Part shown: piece after piece, positions 8,868-17,672 of the stretch
Layout of the letters: the number at the start of each line of letters is the position of its first letter
Position numbering within the stretch: position 1 is the stretch's first letter
Assembly: GCA_030372985.1 (NCBI GenBank)
Contig: JAUCQB010000160.1
Coordinates: 1-64,000 of the forward strand
Origin: Phycisphaerae bacterium
GTDB lineage: Bacteria; Planctomycetota; Phycisphaerae; UBA1845; PWPN01
Length of the DNA stretch: 64,000 nucleotides
Reading direction: 5' to 3'
Notes under the pieces: model-generated
What the model was told of the DNA's origin: nothing
Databases searched by the model: none
What the model saw: only the letters and a program-made list of their open reading frames with translations
Made by a program: the position numbers and the translations under genes

Positions 8868-11800
8868 TCACCAATCGAGACAACCTGGATCGGCCAGGAC
8901 ACCTTCGCCGCTGAGGCATCGCAGGAAGATGGCCGTGTCATAGTGACTGACGTTCGCGTCACTGTCCAGCTTGGCCTGTGCGCACGCCGGGTCCTCCTGC
9001 GGGACGAAAAGTCCGGTGAGACAGTTCTGAAAGAGGCCGAAATCAACCTGGTCCACATCGCCGTCATGGTCCAGATCAGGGGCAAGCGTCAGGATGCTCA
9101 AGGAAGCGGACGCCGACAGGATTTCGCCCACGGCGTTGCTGACCTTGCAGCGATAAGAGCCTTCAACCGTGCCGCGGGCGTCAGATACGCGAAGCTCAGC
9201 AGTAGCCGCACCCATGTAGCGATCACCGTCTTGAATGTCCGCGCCGTTGTACTGCCATTGGTACGACAGAGGGGGCTCTCCCGTGGCCTGGACGGTGAAC
9301 GTCACGGACTGGCCGGGGTAAACGGTCTGGGACTGCGGTGCCTGGGTGAGCAGTGGCGGCCGGGGCGACGCGTCGGCGAATGCAAGGACCCAGCCTCTGG
9401 CGACGCCGTCGCGGATCCCGTTGCCGCAAAGCATGGTGCCGTCGGCTGACATGCCCACCACGGTTTGCAGCGTCCAGCCGGTCAGATCGAATCCTTGCTC
9501 GGTGAGCACGGATGTCAACAAACGCGTCCCGTTGGCCGCGTCCCAGATGAAGGCTTCGGTGGGACCGGTTGTGGTGTCTTCATAGTAGCTGCTGCCTGCA
9601 GCGACTGAACCGTCGGCATTGAGGGCTGAGATCTCACCGTGGTTGTCGTTGTCTCCGCCGGCAGGAAACGGAAGGGTCACGACGGTCTGGGGATCAGTCC
9701 AGAGCACGGGTTTGAAGCGCGCTGCGCCGTTGAGGTATTCGCTCCACCCGCCTTGGACCTTGCCGTCGCGCGAGATGGCTTTGCAGGCTGCTTCATAAGA
9801 GCTGCTTGGCCCGCCTTGCAGAGAGTTCAGCGCGACAGCTATTCGCTTGTTTGTGTAAAAGATGAACGGGTTGCGCCCTTCGGTGTAAGGTGCGATGAAC
9901 CCCAACTGGTATTGCCCTGCCAGCGTACCCTCGTCGGACACCGTCAGGAGATCAGAGTGATCATGGCCGTAGTCCGGCAGAGGAACGGAGACGGTTTTAT
10001 TGGTGCTCTGACGATAGAAACCGGCCTCTCGCCCGTCGTTCTCGCCTCCGCCGATCGAACTTCCGGCAATCCAGACATCGCTGCCGTCCGTGCCGAGAGC
10101 CCGCGCGGTCCAGTCTTGAGAGCCATCCATCCTGGGCAGGCTTGTGAATGTGGCGGAGCCGTCGACGCGCCCGTCCCAGCGCATGGCTTGAGTGCCGGCC
10201 GCCGTCGTAGCGTTGATCGCTACGACCATGGTACCGTCATTTGTGAGACCCACGCCGGTTGCGGCGACAGCCGTCGCATCGGCGGGCAGGCCCAGATCCC
10301 GAGGGCCGTCGTAGACGTTCCACACAAACGCCCGGTCGTCGCTTGTTCCGCACACGACCGACCCGTCCGCGCTGATGCCGCCCACCGTGCTGGACGACCC
10401 ACCAGGAAGAATGACTTCCGAAAAAACATAAGTGCCGAGCTGTAACTGAGCAGCCTCCGACAACGTCGTACCCGCGGCGTCACTGACCCGACAGCGATAA
10501 GCCCCCTCATCATCGAACGAAACCGAGGCAATCGTCAGCACGGCGGTATCCGTACCGGCGTAGTGACCATCATCGGTCAGGTCATTTCCGTTCTTCTGCC
10601 AGCGGTAGCTCAGCGGGTTGATGCCGGAGGCGGCTACGGTGAACTGAGCGTTGCTGGCGGGCGGAGTTCTCTGAAGGCGGGGCTGCCGGGTGATAACCGG
10701 CGGCTGAAGCACCGTGACCGGTTCGTCGGCCCGGAAGGAGTAGATCGATGCGTTCTGGAGACTGAACCGCAGGCTGATCGGGCCGGCGGTCGTCGGGAGG
10801 ACGGTGAGCGGTCCCCAGGCGACCGCGGCGTCCGTGGCGTCGCCCTGCAGCGGCGTGCACTCTGCCAGCGAGTGGCCCGGGACCGGGTTGCCGTTTTCAT
10901 CCTGAACCTCAACCCGCAGGCTCCCGCCGGCCGCAGCGGAATAATTGACGCGGAGGGTGCCGGCGGCGTTGAGCAGTCTCCGGGTGATCAGAGTCCCGCT
11001 GGTTGAGCCGGCGTCCAGCGATGCGAACCCGTCCTTGCGCATCGTCGCCAGACCGATGCCGCCGACCCAGTTGCTTCCACAATGGGAGCCGTCGATTCCG
11101 CCGTAGTAGAGCTTGAGCTGACCGTTCTCCACCAGCGGCTGTTGCGTGGTGAAGACCATTCCTGCATCCCAGGCGAGCGGGCCGTTCGGCAGAATGGGCG
11201 GGCGATCGCCTTCCTCGCGGTCCCAGTGGACGCCGTCGCGGCTGGTGACCAACTCGACGAAGATCGGTCCGTCCTGGCAGGTACTTACATAGCCGGTGAC
11301 ACGGAGGACCCAAAGGAAGCCGATGTACATCGATTCGTAAGGGAAGGCGCACAGTCCGTAGAAATCGGTTTTTTGGGTTCCGATGGCCCAGCGGTCGTCG
11401 AACTCGTCGGGCTTCAGGATGATTTGGGGGGCGGGCCAGGAAGGCCAGTCATCGGTGGCGGTCAGGGCCACGCAGCGGCGTCTCAGGCCGGCCACGTACG
11501 CATTGAGTTTGACGTACCCGAGGTATCGTGAGGTGTGGAAATCCCAGACGAAGTTGCCGACGTCTCCGGTGCCGGTGATCAGAGGGTTGGTGGGCTCGTC
11601 CGTGAAATGCATTCCGTCGGCGGAGTACGCGCCCAGGAACCCGCCGAGCGGGCCGTTGTAGTTGATCAGCTTGTAGTGGCGCTGAGGCTCTGTCTCCCAC
11701 GGAGTGTGGATGATGGAAGGAATATGCTCCCTGTTGTTGCGCTGGATGAAGATGTTGTTGTTTGTCGAGCCGTTGAACGAAACGATGTCCAGGTTCGGCT

Positions 11801-12164
11801 TGGTCCAGGTGATGCCGTCGTTGCTCGTCGCGTAGAGCAGGCGATAACCGCCATCAGGGGGGAGCGCATGATACCAGATGCGATAACCGGTATGGGTTGG
11901 GTTGGGCAGAACCGTTCCGTAGACGTAGATAATCGGTCCTTCCCAGGGCCTGTCGCCGACGATGACCGGATTGCCGGCGTGCTTCTGGAAAGGATGATAC
12001 ATCCGGACGAGGTCCGATTTCTGCTCGATGGCATAGTCGTCGACGAACAGTTGCCAGGGGCCCGTCAAGTCGCCGAGAGGCTCGACGGCCATGGCCGAAG
12101 CCGCAGCCGATAGGACCGCAGCCAGCAGCGAGTACAAACAACACCGCCTGTGTTTCGTAGTCAT
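8868..12164 (-). CDS. secreted multidomain protein: five-bladed propeller, Ig, HAF propeller, Ig, dockerin
   Basis: The start at 12164 (MTTKHRRCC...) is preferred because a signal peptide follows at once, giving 1,098 residues. Residues about 25-390 resemble the five-bladed propeller of GH32/43/130-type proteins (GYRIWYHAL, GITWTKPNLD, TNPLITGTG, LKLYYGGIDGSHCG). Residues about 490-580 form an Ig-like domain ending AYRCRVSDAAG. About 590-920 carry HAF-type repeats (AVAATGVGLTNDGTMV, AFIWDAANGTR), and about 930-1020 a second Ig domain with SYRCKVSNAVG. The final 70 residues hold two calcium-loop helices (DLDHDGDVDQVD and KLDSDANVSHYD), i.e. a dockerin-type I pair. The second loop is degenerate. 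A cell-surface or secreted glycan-binding enzyme is likely. The gene is between two DUF2961-type neighbours. Confidence 0.8.
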   Translation of the reverse strand: MTTKHRRCCLYSLLAAVLSAAASAMAVEPLGDLTGPWQLFVDDYAIEQKSDLVRMYHPFQKHAGNPVIVGDRPWEGPIIYVYGTVLPNPTHTGYRIWYHALPPDGGYRLLYATSNDGITWTKPNLDIVSFNGSTNNNIFIQRNNREHIPSIIHTPWETEPQRHYKLINYNGPLGGFLGAYSADGMHFTDEPTNPLITGTGDVGNFVWDFHTSRYLGYVKLNAYVAGLRRRCVALTATDDWPSWPAPQIILKPDEFDDRWAIGTQKTDFYGLCAFPYESMYIGFLWVLRVTGYVSTCQDGPIFVELVTSRDGVHWDREEGDRPPILPNGPLAWDAGMVFTTQQPLVENGQLKLYYGGIDGSHCGSNWVGGIGLATMRKDGFASLDAGSTSGTLITRRLLNAAGTLRVNYSAAAGGSLRVEVQDENGNPVPGHSLAECTPLQGDATDAAVAWGPLTVLPTTAGPISLRFSLQNASIYSFRADEPVTVLQPPVITRQPRLQRTPPASNAQFTVAASGINPLSYRWQKNGNDLTDDGHYAGTDTAVLTIASVSFDDEGAYRCRVSDAAGTTLSEAAQLQLGTYVFSEVILPGGSSSTVGGISADGSVVCGTSDDRAFVWNVYDGPRDLGLPADATAVAATGVGLTNDGTMVVAINATTAAGTQAMRWDGRVDGSATFTSLPRMDGSQDWTARALGTDGSDVWIAGSSIGGGENDGREAGFYRQSTNKTVSVPLPDYGHDHSDLLTVSDEGTLAGQYQLGFIAPYTEGRNPFIFYTNKRIAVALNSLQGGPSSSYEAACKAISRDGKVQGGWSEYLNGAARFKPVLWTDPQTVVTLPFPAGGDNDNHGEISALNADGSVAAGSSYYEDTTTGPTEAFIWDAANGTRLLTSVLTEQGFDLTGWTLQTVVGMSADGTMLCGNGIRDGVARGWVLAFADASPRPPLLTQAPQSQTVYPGQSVTFTVQATGEPPLSYQWQYNGADIQDGDRYMGAATAELRVSDARGTVEGSYRCKVSNAVGEILSASASLSILTLAPDLDHDGDVDQVDFGLFQNCLTGLFVPQEDPACAQAKLDSDANVSHYDTAIFLRCLSGEGVLADPGCLDW

Positions 12165-12541
12165 ACCCTGTCTTGTTTCCTGGCGAACCCCGGCATGCCC
12201 CCTCCAGGGGATGACCACGCAACGAGTTGCCTTTCTCGGACCAATTGTGGCAGTACCCTTGACCGGACATCCGCGTTCCGGCCGGTCATTTCATTATACA
12301 CGATGCCGTCGAGATAGAGAAGCCCTGCTTCAACCGCCGTTGAGCGCATGACGATGTGCCGCTCGGTATCGATCCCCGAAATGGGTGCCACTTTCCGGGG
12401 GCCTCGTCCGTGCCAACGCCTTGTGGTTGAATCTCCACGGCGTCCATGTGGAATTCCTCGCCCTGCACCTGCCTGGCGTCGGCGCCGTGGGCCTTGCTCA
12501 GGCCTCGTGAGCTTGCAGAGAGATATCTGGGATTGGCGAAC
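12165..12541. other. gap with possible decayed coding sequence on the minus strand
   Basis: Reading the minus strand from 12540, one frame gives GEEFHMDAVEIQPQGVGTDE and, after a shift near 12395-12400, another continues with IDTERHIVMRSTAVEAGLLY and DGIVYNEMTG. Together they read like one protein tail with a frameshift, but GC at third positions is only moderate and I recognise no family. No promoter or terminator is obvious. Confidence 0.25.
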
Positions 12542-14998
12542 TTAAGGCATCTGGTACTGCAACCGGTCTTCGGGGTCATCGATCCTGAAGGTCAAGCCCC
12601 ACGGCCCGCTGCCCTGTGTCAGTTTGATCAGGACTGTGTTACGACCGCTCAGGAGGAGGATGTCGAAGTGGTCCTGATCGGGCTGAAGGGCCCGGTCGAC
12701 GCTGTTCGCGTGTACCAGCTTGCCGTTGACCCAGACCTTGGCCCCGTCGTCGCTGCCGAGGTAGGCCGTGGTCTGGCGGTCGTCGGGCGACATGACCTCG
12801 GTGTAGGCGTAGAGGACGATGTCTTCATTGATCTTGAGGTAGTTGCCCTCGGAAAGGAGCAGGCCGTTGGGGACGCGGATCTTCTGCCACGCCACCCGGC
12901 CGCCCTTGCCGCCGAAGGTCTCGTCCGCCTTGAATGCCGCGGTTTCCGGCGGATAGACCCGGTCGAAGCCGACCTTTCCGCTGTTCTCGAACGGGCCGAC
13001 CACGTACCAGTTGCGAACGAAATTGCGGTAGGGTTCCACAACAAAGAAATCGACGATGACCGAGCACTGATTGCCTTCCACCGGCTTACCGGTCAGGCGA
13101 ATAGCGAGCGTATGAGGCCCCTTGGCCAGATGCACCGATTCGCCGATCGGGTTGCCGTTCTGGAGGATTTCGAAGTCAGAGGCCTTTACGCCCCTGGCCG
13201 TCCGAGCTTCGATCGAGAACCGACCGTCATCCGGGGCGGTCAGGGTGATCGGGACGGTGGTCCCGGACGGACCGCTGATCTTCACCCCCTTGCCAAAACA
13301 CATCTGTTCGGGCAGCTCGTCGTCGGTGACGATCTCGGCGCCGGCCGGCGGCTTGTCCGTTGGGATCATGGTCTCGGCGTCGATGCCGTTGGGGTGCCGC
13401 GGCCCTTGAGGGATGCGCGACTCGACGGGCGCCGGAGCGAAGAAGTCGGGGCCCGGAGCCTGGTACCAGTAGGTCATCGAGCTGTAATCGTTCGGGATCG
13501 GGTGCTTCTGGATGGCAGCGTAGTTCTCGATCGTCATCCTGAACGACTTCTCGAACGGTATGTTGTCGGCGATGTGCCAGCGATAGCAGGACTGCCGTCG
13601 GCTGTCGTTGAACTCGCCCCGGGTGGGGCAGCCGTGGAAGGCATTGGCGAAATGGCGGATGCCCCAAGCGTCGCCGAAGTAGTCCTCACTGCCGGTCCCG
13701 AAGGTTGAGGGGAACTTTTCGCCGTCCACCCAGACCTTTTCATCTCCTTCGCCCCACCAGCCGCCGGCGATGTTGTCGATGAACAGAGCCGCACCGACGA
13801 ATCGTCCTCGGCCGGTACATTCCAGGAAGGGGTAGTCGAAGTCCTTGCTGACCGGGTCGCGACGCCACTTGGCGTGGAAACGGGCGGCCCCGGCCGGTGG
13901 CTTGCCCTGCTGGTAGGCGATTCGGGTGCGGAGCTGGGCCGGTTTGCGGCCTTGGTTGGTGACCATCACACGCGCCGACTTTGCGAAGGGCATTCGCCAA
14001 TAGCAGTAGTTCAGGTCCTCGGTGATGCCCAGCGGCAGGCTCTTGTATGGGGTCTCGTCCCAAGCATCGCCGAAGAAGTCGCCGATCGGGGCGTCCACCG
14101 CCGGCGTTGTGTCACCGTCAAAGAAGATTTGCAGCAGCACCTTGCGGCGGGCCCAGCGCTCGTCGGAGGCCTGCCCTGAGCCTGTGGAAGGGGTCAGCTT
14201 GGCCAGGAACTGGCGGACGGTCCCGGGACCTTTCAGGTCCGCGACCGGAATGGACTGGCCGGGAACGAGCGTCGTGTTTTTTTCGATGGTGAGAACGTCC
14301 TGGGCCGGCTGCGGATCAGTGCCGCATTCGGCCAGGGCCTTGCACACCCGTTGGATTGCGGCCTCCTCGGCCGGAGTGTGCTCGAGGCCGAAGGTCTTGA
14401 TCCTCCAGTCCTTCGGAAAAGTGGTATACCCGATGTGGTAGTACTGCCGCACGGGCGTGTCGGCCGTTACCTTACAGCTTTTGGCGTAGGGGATGGGGAC
14501 GTAGCAATTCGAAGCGGGGTTGTCGCCACCCAGATCCGTGCGCCGCTGCCACACGAGCGGCTTGGGGAAGCCGGTGATCTTGCCGGTGAATAGAGCGGCG
14601 AACTCATACTCAAGCTGCGGTTTTTCCGCGCCGTCCAGGTAGAAGCGGATCCGGCCTTGCGGATTGGCCGACCAGATTCGCCAGATGCAGCCCGGGCCCT
14701 CCATCTCGGCCATGACGCCCTCGCCGGTGGCCGGGTCAGTGCGAACGTACTGGCCGCTGTCGCCGTTGGCATCCCAGTTGACATACTGGCCGGTGGCCTC
14801 GTCGTACCTGGACGCCCGGTCATAGCTGGAGAACTGCTTGCAGGCCTGCCCGTTTTCCGGAACGACGAGATGATCGAGATCGATCAGCCGGTTGAGGAAC
14901 CAGGCGTAGTCTTTGACACCGTCGTTCGCGCCCAGGGTGGTTGCGGAAGACAAAGTGCAGGCAGTGACGGCCGCCAGAATCAGGTGCGAGGTTCGCAT
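12542..14998 (-). CDS. DUF2961 domain exported protein with extra C-terminal sandwich (copy 2)
   Basis: The 818-residue product has a signal peptide (MRTSHLILAAVTACTLSSATTLGA) and the same DUF2961 core as the protein at 4196-6229: FSSYDRASRYDE near residue 58, GPGCIWRIWSANPQGRIRFYLD, PIGDFFGDAWD, YKSLPLGI and GTGSEDYFGDAWGIRH. Compared with copy 1 it carries a short insertion, TPSTGSGQA near residue 270, encoded by a widespread repeat. About 150 extra residues at the C-terminus (WYVVGPFENS, YLGSDDGAKVWVNGKLV, WGLTFRIDDPED) look like a PA14/carbohydrate-binding-type sandwich. The role is inferred as extracellular glycoside hydrolysis. It is the first gene of a minus-strand group with the dockerin protein. 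Confidence 0.87.
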   Translation of the reverse strand: MRTSHLILAAVTACTLSSATTLGANDGVKDYAWFLNRLIDLDHLVVPENGQACKQFSSYDRASRYDEATGQYVNWDANGDSGQYVRTDPATGEGVMAEMEGPGCIWRIWSANPQGRIRFYLDGAEKPQLEYEFAALFTGKITGFPKPLVWQRRTDLGGDNPASNCYVPIPYAKSCKVTADTPVRQYYHIGYTTFPKDWRIKTFGLEHTPAEEAAIQRVCKALAECGTDPQPAQDVLTIEKNTTLVPGQSIPVADLKGPGTVRQFLAKLTPSTGSGQASDERWARRKVLLQIFFDGDTTPAVDAPIGDFFGDAWDETPYKSLPLGITEDLNYCYWRMPFAKSARVMVTNQGRKPAQLRTRIAYQQGKPPAGAARFHAKWRRDPVSKDFDYPFLECTGRGRFVGAALFIDNIAGGWWGEGDEKVWVDGEKFPSTFGTGSEDYFGDAWGIRHFANAFHGCPTRGEFNDSRRQSCYRWHIADNIPFEKSFRMTIENYAAIQKHPIPNDYSSMTYWYQAPGPDFFAPAPVESRIPQGPRHPNGIDAETMIPTDKPPAGAEIVTDDELPEQMCFGKGVKISGPSGTTVPITLTAPDDGRFSIEARTARGVKASDFEILQNGNPIGESVHLAKGPHTLAIRLTGKPVEGNQCSVIVDFFVVEPYRNFVRNWYVVGPFENSGKVGFDRVYPPETAAFKADETFGGKGGRVAWQKIRVPNGLLLSEGNYLKINEDIVLYAYTEVMSPDDRQTTAYLGSDDGAKVWVNGKLVHANSVDRALQPDQDHFDILLLSGRNTVLIKLTQGSGPWGLTFRIDDPEDRLQYQMP
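14172..14193. repeat. short palindrome-type repeat (PEPVEG/STGSGQA class) inside a coding sequence
   Basis: The word TGCCCTGAGCCTGTGGAAGG lies in frame in the DUF2961 copy 2 gene and adds a TPSTGSGQA peptide. The opposite frame reads PEPVEG. Sequences of the type cctgagcctgtcgaaggg are common dispersed repeats in many bacteria. A related degenerate copy is at 28322-28339. Confidence 0.65.
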
Positions 14999-15217
14999 GT
15001 TCGCGGGTCTCCTCTATCTTCCCGGGGAGATGGGCGTATCCGTGCGTGGGGGTTTCCCGACGCGCATCTGAAACAATATCTCGTAGTGTACATTGACCTT
15101 CGTGCTGCACAAGTCCCGGTCTGGAAAGCGCTTGCCATCAGGGCCTGACAAGTACTATACTGTAGGCGTTCGCTGGGAGTCTCATTTCACATACCCGGCC
15201 CTTCGGCGGAGTGGGTC

Positions 15218-15997
15218 ATGCGGAGCCATCCAGGCCATCGAGGCTTCACGCTGATCGAGATGCTCGTGGTGGTGGCGATCATCGCGCTACTGGTGGCCAT
15301 TCTGTTGCCCGCGCTTCAGGGAGCCCGACGGAGTGCCAAGTCGGTACTGTGCCTGTCCAATCTCATGAGCATCGGCTCGGCCATGAAGCTCTATCAGGGC
15401 GATCACCACGGGTGGCTGCCGGTCGGGCCGCCGGACAAGCTGTGGTACATTGACAGCGTGCTCGGGACCGTGCGCGAACCCGGTCCAGGCAGAAGGCCGT
15501 TTCCCTGGTCGAACTGCCATTGGGGCGGAAAGCGGGCTGCCTGGATCCACGACGTTGAGAACATTCCGCCGAAGCCGGAGGTTCTCGGTCGGCCGCTGAC
15601 CCGATACCTCTATCGGGGAACGGGACTGGACCAGCCGACACCGCTGTTTGAGTGTCCCAGCGACGTCGGCATCCCGTTGATCGAGAACCCGGTGGGCGAC
15701 TTCCCGATTCACTATCTCTGCGGCAACAGCTACTACACGAACCCGTGGAACCGCTACAAGTCCCCCGGCCGGCGACGTCCTTCTCCATCCTCGATTGTGC
15801 TTGTGGAAGACGCCCCTATGTTCATGGATCTTCTTTACAGGCAGCAGGGGATGGGCTGGCATGGCCGGTTCTCCGTGCATAATGTGCTGTTTCTCGACTT
15901 CCATGCGGAAGCCAAGTACATGGACACGCGGTCGTTCGTGGGCCCCGGCTGGTTCGTTGAGAACTATTTCAACATCATGGATTTCTACAAGTACTGA
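15218..15997 (+). CDS. type IV pilin-like protein with prepilin N-terminal cleavage/methylation domain
   Basis: The 259-residue protein has the classic type II/IV prepilin signal [27 protein letters not shown]: a Gly-Phe processing site (G9/F10), Glu at +5 and a long hydrophobic helix. It should be processed by a PilD-type peptidase and assembled into a pseudopilus or surface fibre. The C-terminal part has features found in planctomycete prepilin-like proteins of the DUF1559/H-X9-DG kind, such as a [19 protein letters not shown] stretch near residues 210-230. The first ATG gives the short positive leader MRSHPGHR, so the start is well supported. It stands alone between DUF2961 and toroid-protein genes; a possible terminator follows. 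Confidence 0.88.
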   Translation: MRSHPGHRGFTLIEMLVVVAIIALLVAILLPALQGARRSAKSVLCLSNLMSIGSAMKLYQGDHHGWLPVGPPDKLWYIDSVLGTVREPGPGRRPFPWSNCHWGGKRAAWIHDVENIPPKPEVLGRPLTRYLYRGTGLDQPTPLFECPSDVGIPLIENPVGDFPIHYLCGNSYYTNPWNRYKSPGRRRPSPSSIVLVEDAPMFMDLLYRQQGMGWHGRFSVHNVLFLDFHAEAKYMDTRSFVGPGWFVENYFNIMDFYKY

Positions 15998-16007
15998 CGT
16001 CGGCGAT

Positions 16008-16030
16008 GAGCCGAACGGCGTCGGTTTTTT
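16008..16030 (+). terminator. possible rho-independent terminator after the prepilin gene
   Basis: A short GC-rich stem (GCCG/CGGC or CCGA/TCGG) is followed by TTTTTT at 16025-16030, 10-30 bases after the prepilin stop codon. The stem is only 4 bp, so the call is weak. Confidence 0.35.
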
Positions 16031-16216
16031 CTTCTCCAGGGTTTCTTCAATTCATCACCTGGCGGTTGTGCATTTGGGACGAGGCAGTATCATCACCTGC
16101 GGCCGGTTTGGGCCAAGGCTCGCCCTTGACCGACTGACGGGGGTCGGTCAAGGTCCCGCGAAAAAAGGGGGGTCCGAAACAGCATTCGTCGCGGTCTATG
16201 GGTGCGGAGAGGGTTC

Positions 16217-17437
16217 ATGACAACAACTCGCCCGGCAGCAGGTGAGCCCGAGTCTCCAGAGGTCCGCGAGCGGGTCGATGCGGCTCGGCGCGGCCTGGCG
16301 GAGGCGATGCTGAAACAGGACGCCAAGGCTGTTGAATCGGCCGTCGCCCGGATGCATGAGGCCCTGGGCGAGTGGGTGGCGGTTCCCGAAACGGCTCCGC
16401 GTTTTGCGGGTTCGCCCAAGCCTGACGTTGCCGTCTCGCCTGAACGGTTACGGCGATTGTGGGCCGCCGGGTGGGCAGCGGTGGAGAAGAAATATGGCGG
16501 AAAGGGGCGATGGGGGCTTCCGGCCGATCATCCTGAGGTGCGCCACACGTTACTGCGTCAGACGGCTTACGTCATCATCGGCGGGATCGCTGCGATGCGG
16601 CAGGGCTACGGTGATGACGCGGCAATCGGCAAACGGATGAAGGAGGGACTCGACTACCTGCTCTCGGTCCAGAAGCCGAACGGTCTGTTCCCGTTCCCCG
16701 ACATGCGCGGCTGGCATCAGCACTTCTCGCCGCCGCTGGAGTCGCTCTACTACCAGCACCCCGAGGCCTTCCAGGACGGCTGGGTGATCGATGACTTCGG
16801 CGACGGCGGCCTGCAGTTCGACAACGGCGTGTGCGCGGTAACCATGCTGGCGGCTTTCGAGTACTTCAAGACGGCGGCGTACCGCGAGTCCGCCGACCGG
16901 GCCTGCCGCTGGGCGGCCGGGCGGCCGGTTGTGCCGAACTGGAACTACAACGCGTTTTCGGTCTGGGCCCTGGCCCGGCACGTCGAAGTCACGGAGGAGG
17001 AGGAGTCCCGTGCCCCGGCCATTCAGAAGGCGGTGCTCGGCATTCTGCCGGGGCAACTGCCGGCGGGGCGCTGGCTCGATCGCCACAACTGTCGGACGGT
17101 GTACCATGCGATCAACCTGCGCGGATTGGCCGTGCTGTATCGCGTTCTGCCGGATGAGCCGTCGTTGCGGCGATGGGCCCGCAGCGCGATTGAGCGAGCC
17201 GAGGCGGTTCTGCTCGACGAACTGTATACCGCCGGGGCGTCTGATGCGGATCATTCGCTGACGGCGTTGTGCGAGGTTGAGAAAGCCCTGGGGCCGTCCG
17301 CGCGGCGTCTCGGCGCGATGCGGGTGATCGTCAATGCGATGATCGCGCGGCTGGTTGATGGTCGAGCGATGGGACTGGGCGATGTCAGCCTGCTGTCGGT
17401 GGGGCAGGCGGTTGAGGCGTTTGCGAAACGGCAATAG
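16217..17437 (+). CDS. predicted (alpha/alpha)-toroid protein of unknown function
   Basis: A start at ATG 16217 is preferred over GTG 16202 because GGAGAGGG precedes it. The protein has 406 residues with no signal peptide. It is helix-rich with recurring aromatic/Ala-rich helices (LRRLWAAGWAAVEKKYG, GLDYLLSVQKPNGLFPFPD, NWNYNAFSVWALARHV, AINLRGLAVLYRVLPD), the pattern of a six- or seven-hairpin toroid such as heparinase/terpene-cyclase-like lyases and glycosidases. HQHFSPPLESLYYQHPEAF holds candidate polar residues. The gene precedes a DegT aminotransferase and a polysaccharide deacetylase on the same strand, suggesting a job in glycan or amino-sugar handling. I cannot name its substrate. Confidence 0.6.
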   Translation: MTTTRPAAGEPESPEVRERVDAARRGLAEAMLKQDAKAVESAVARMHEALGEWVAVPETAPRFAGSPKPDVAVSPERLRRLWAAGWAAVEKKYGGKGRWGLPADHPEVRHTLLRQTAYVIIGGIAAMRQGYGDDAAIGKRMKEGLDYLLSVQKPNGLFPFPDMRGWHQHFSPPLESLYYQHPEAFQDGWVIDDFGDGGLQFDNGVCAVTMLAAFEYFKTAAYRESADRACRWAAGRPVVPNWNYNAFSVWALARHVEVTEEEESRAPAIQKAVLGILPGQLPAGRWLDRHNCRTVYHAINLRGLAVLYRVLPDEPSLRRWARSAIERAEAVLLDELYTAGASDADHSLTALCEVEKALGPSARRLGAMRVIVNAMIARLVDGRAMGLGDVSLLSVGQAVEAFAKRQ

Positions 17438-17481
17438 CCTGGTGAGGGGCGGGGGACGAGGGACGCGGGGCGAGGGCTGAT

Positions 17482-17646
17482 ATGAGCTCGCAGAGTAACA
17501 AGAAGGAAAATGTTCCGGTTTTCGTTCAGACCGCTGGTGCGAGAATCCTTTCTCGCACCTGTTTGCGAGGCGAATCCTTTCGCGCCCTGGCGGGATCGGA
17601 ATCCCGCGGTTTGTGGGGCCGAGATGGGAATCTCGGCCCAGCGTAG
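17482..17646 (+). pseudogene. 54-codon remnant duplicating the start of the DegT aminotransferase gene
   Basis: This frame (ATG 17482, TAG 17644-17646) encodes MSSQSNKKENVPVFVQT, which matches the N-terminus of the downstream aminotransferase (MCAQDDTKSDVPIFVQT) at 9 of 17 positions; DNA identity is high over gttccg..ttcgttcagaccg. The G-rich leader upstream is duplicated as well. After the shared part the frame runs through a cluster of four small hairpins, so it is unlikely to make a working protein. It is too short to have been a full enzyme; a partial tandem duplication about 190 bases upstream of the real start is the simplest reading. Confidence 0.6.
17536..17639. repeat. cluster of four small hairpins with conserved TCCN loops
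   Basis: Hairpin 1: GGTGCGAGAA 17536-17545, loop TCCT, TTCTCGCACC 17550-17559. Hairpin 2: GCGAA 17570-17574, loop TCCT, TTCGC 17579-17583. Hairpin 3: GCGGGAT 17590-17596, loop CGGA, ATCCCGC 17601-17607. Hairpin 4: GGGCCGAGAT 17616-17625, loop GGGA, ATCTCGGCCC 17630-17639. The last two read as loops TCCG and TCCC on the minus strand. Stems differ but loop type is kept. Confidence 0.75.
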
Positions 17647-17672
17647 GACGAGGGGAGAGGGGAGGGTCAGAC

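Noticed and set aside
12446-13708. 420-codon open frame on the plus strand
   Set aside because: Antisense to the DUF2961 copy 2; no ribosome-binding site and no family pattern.
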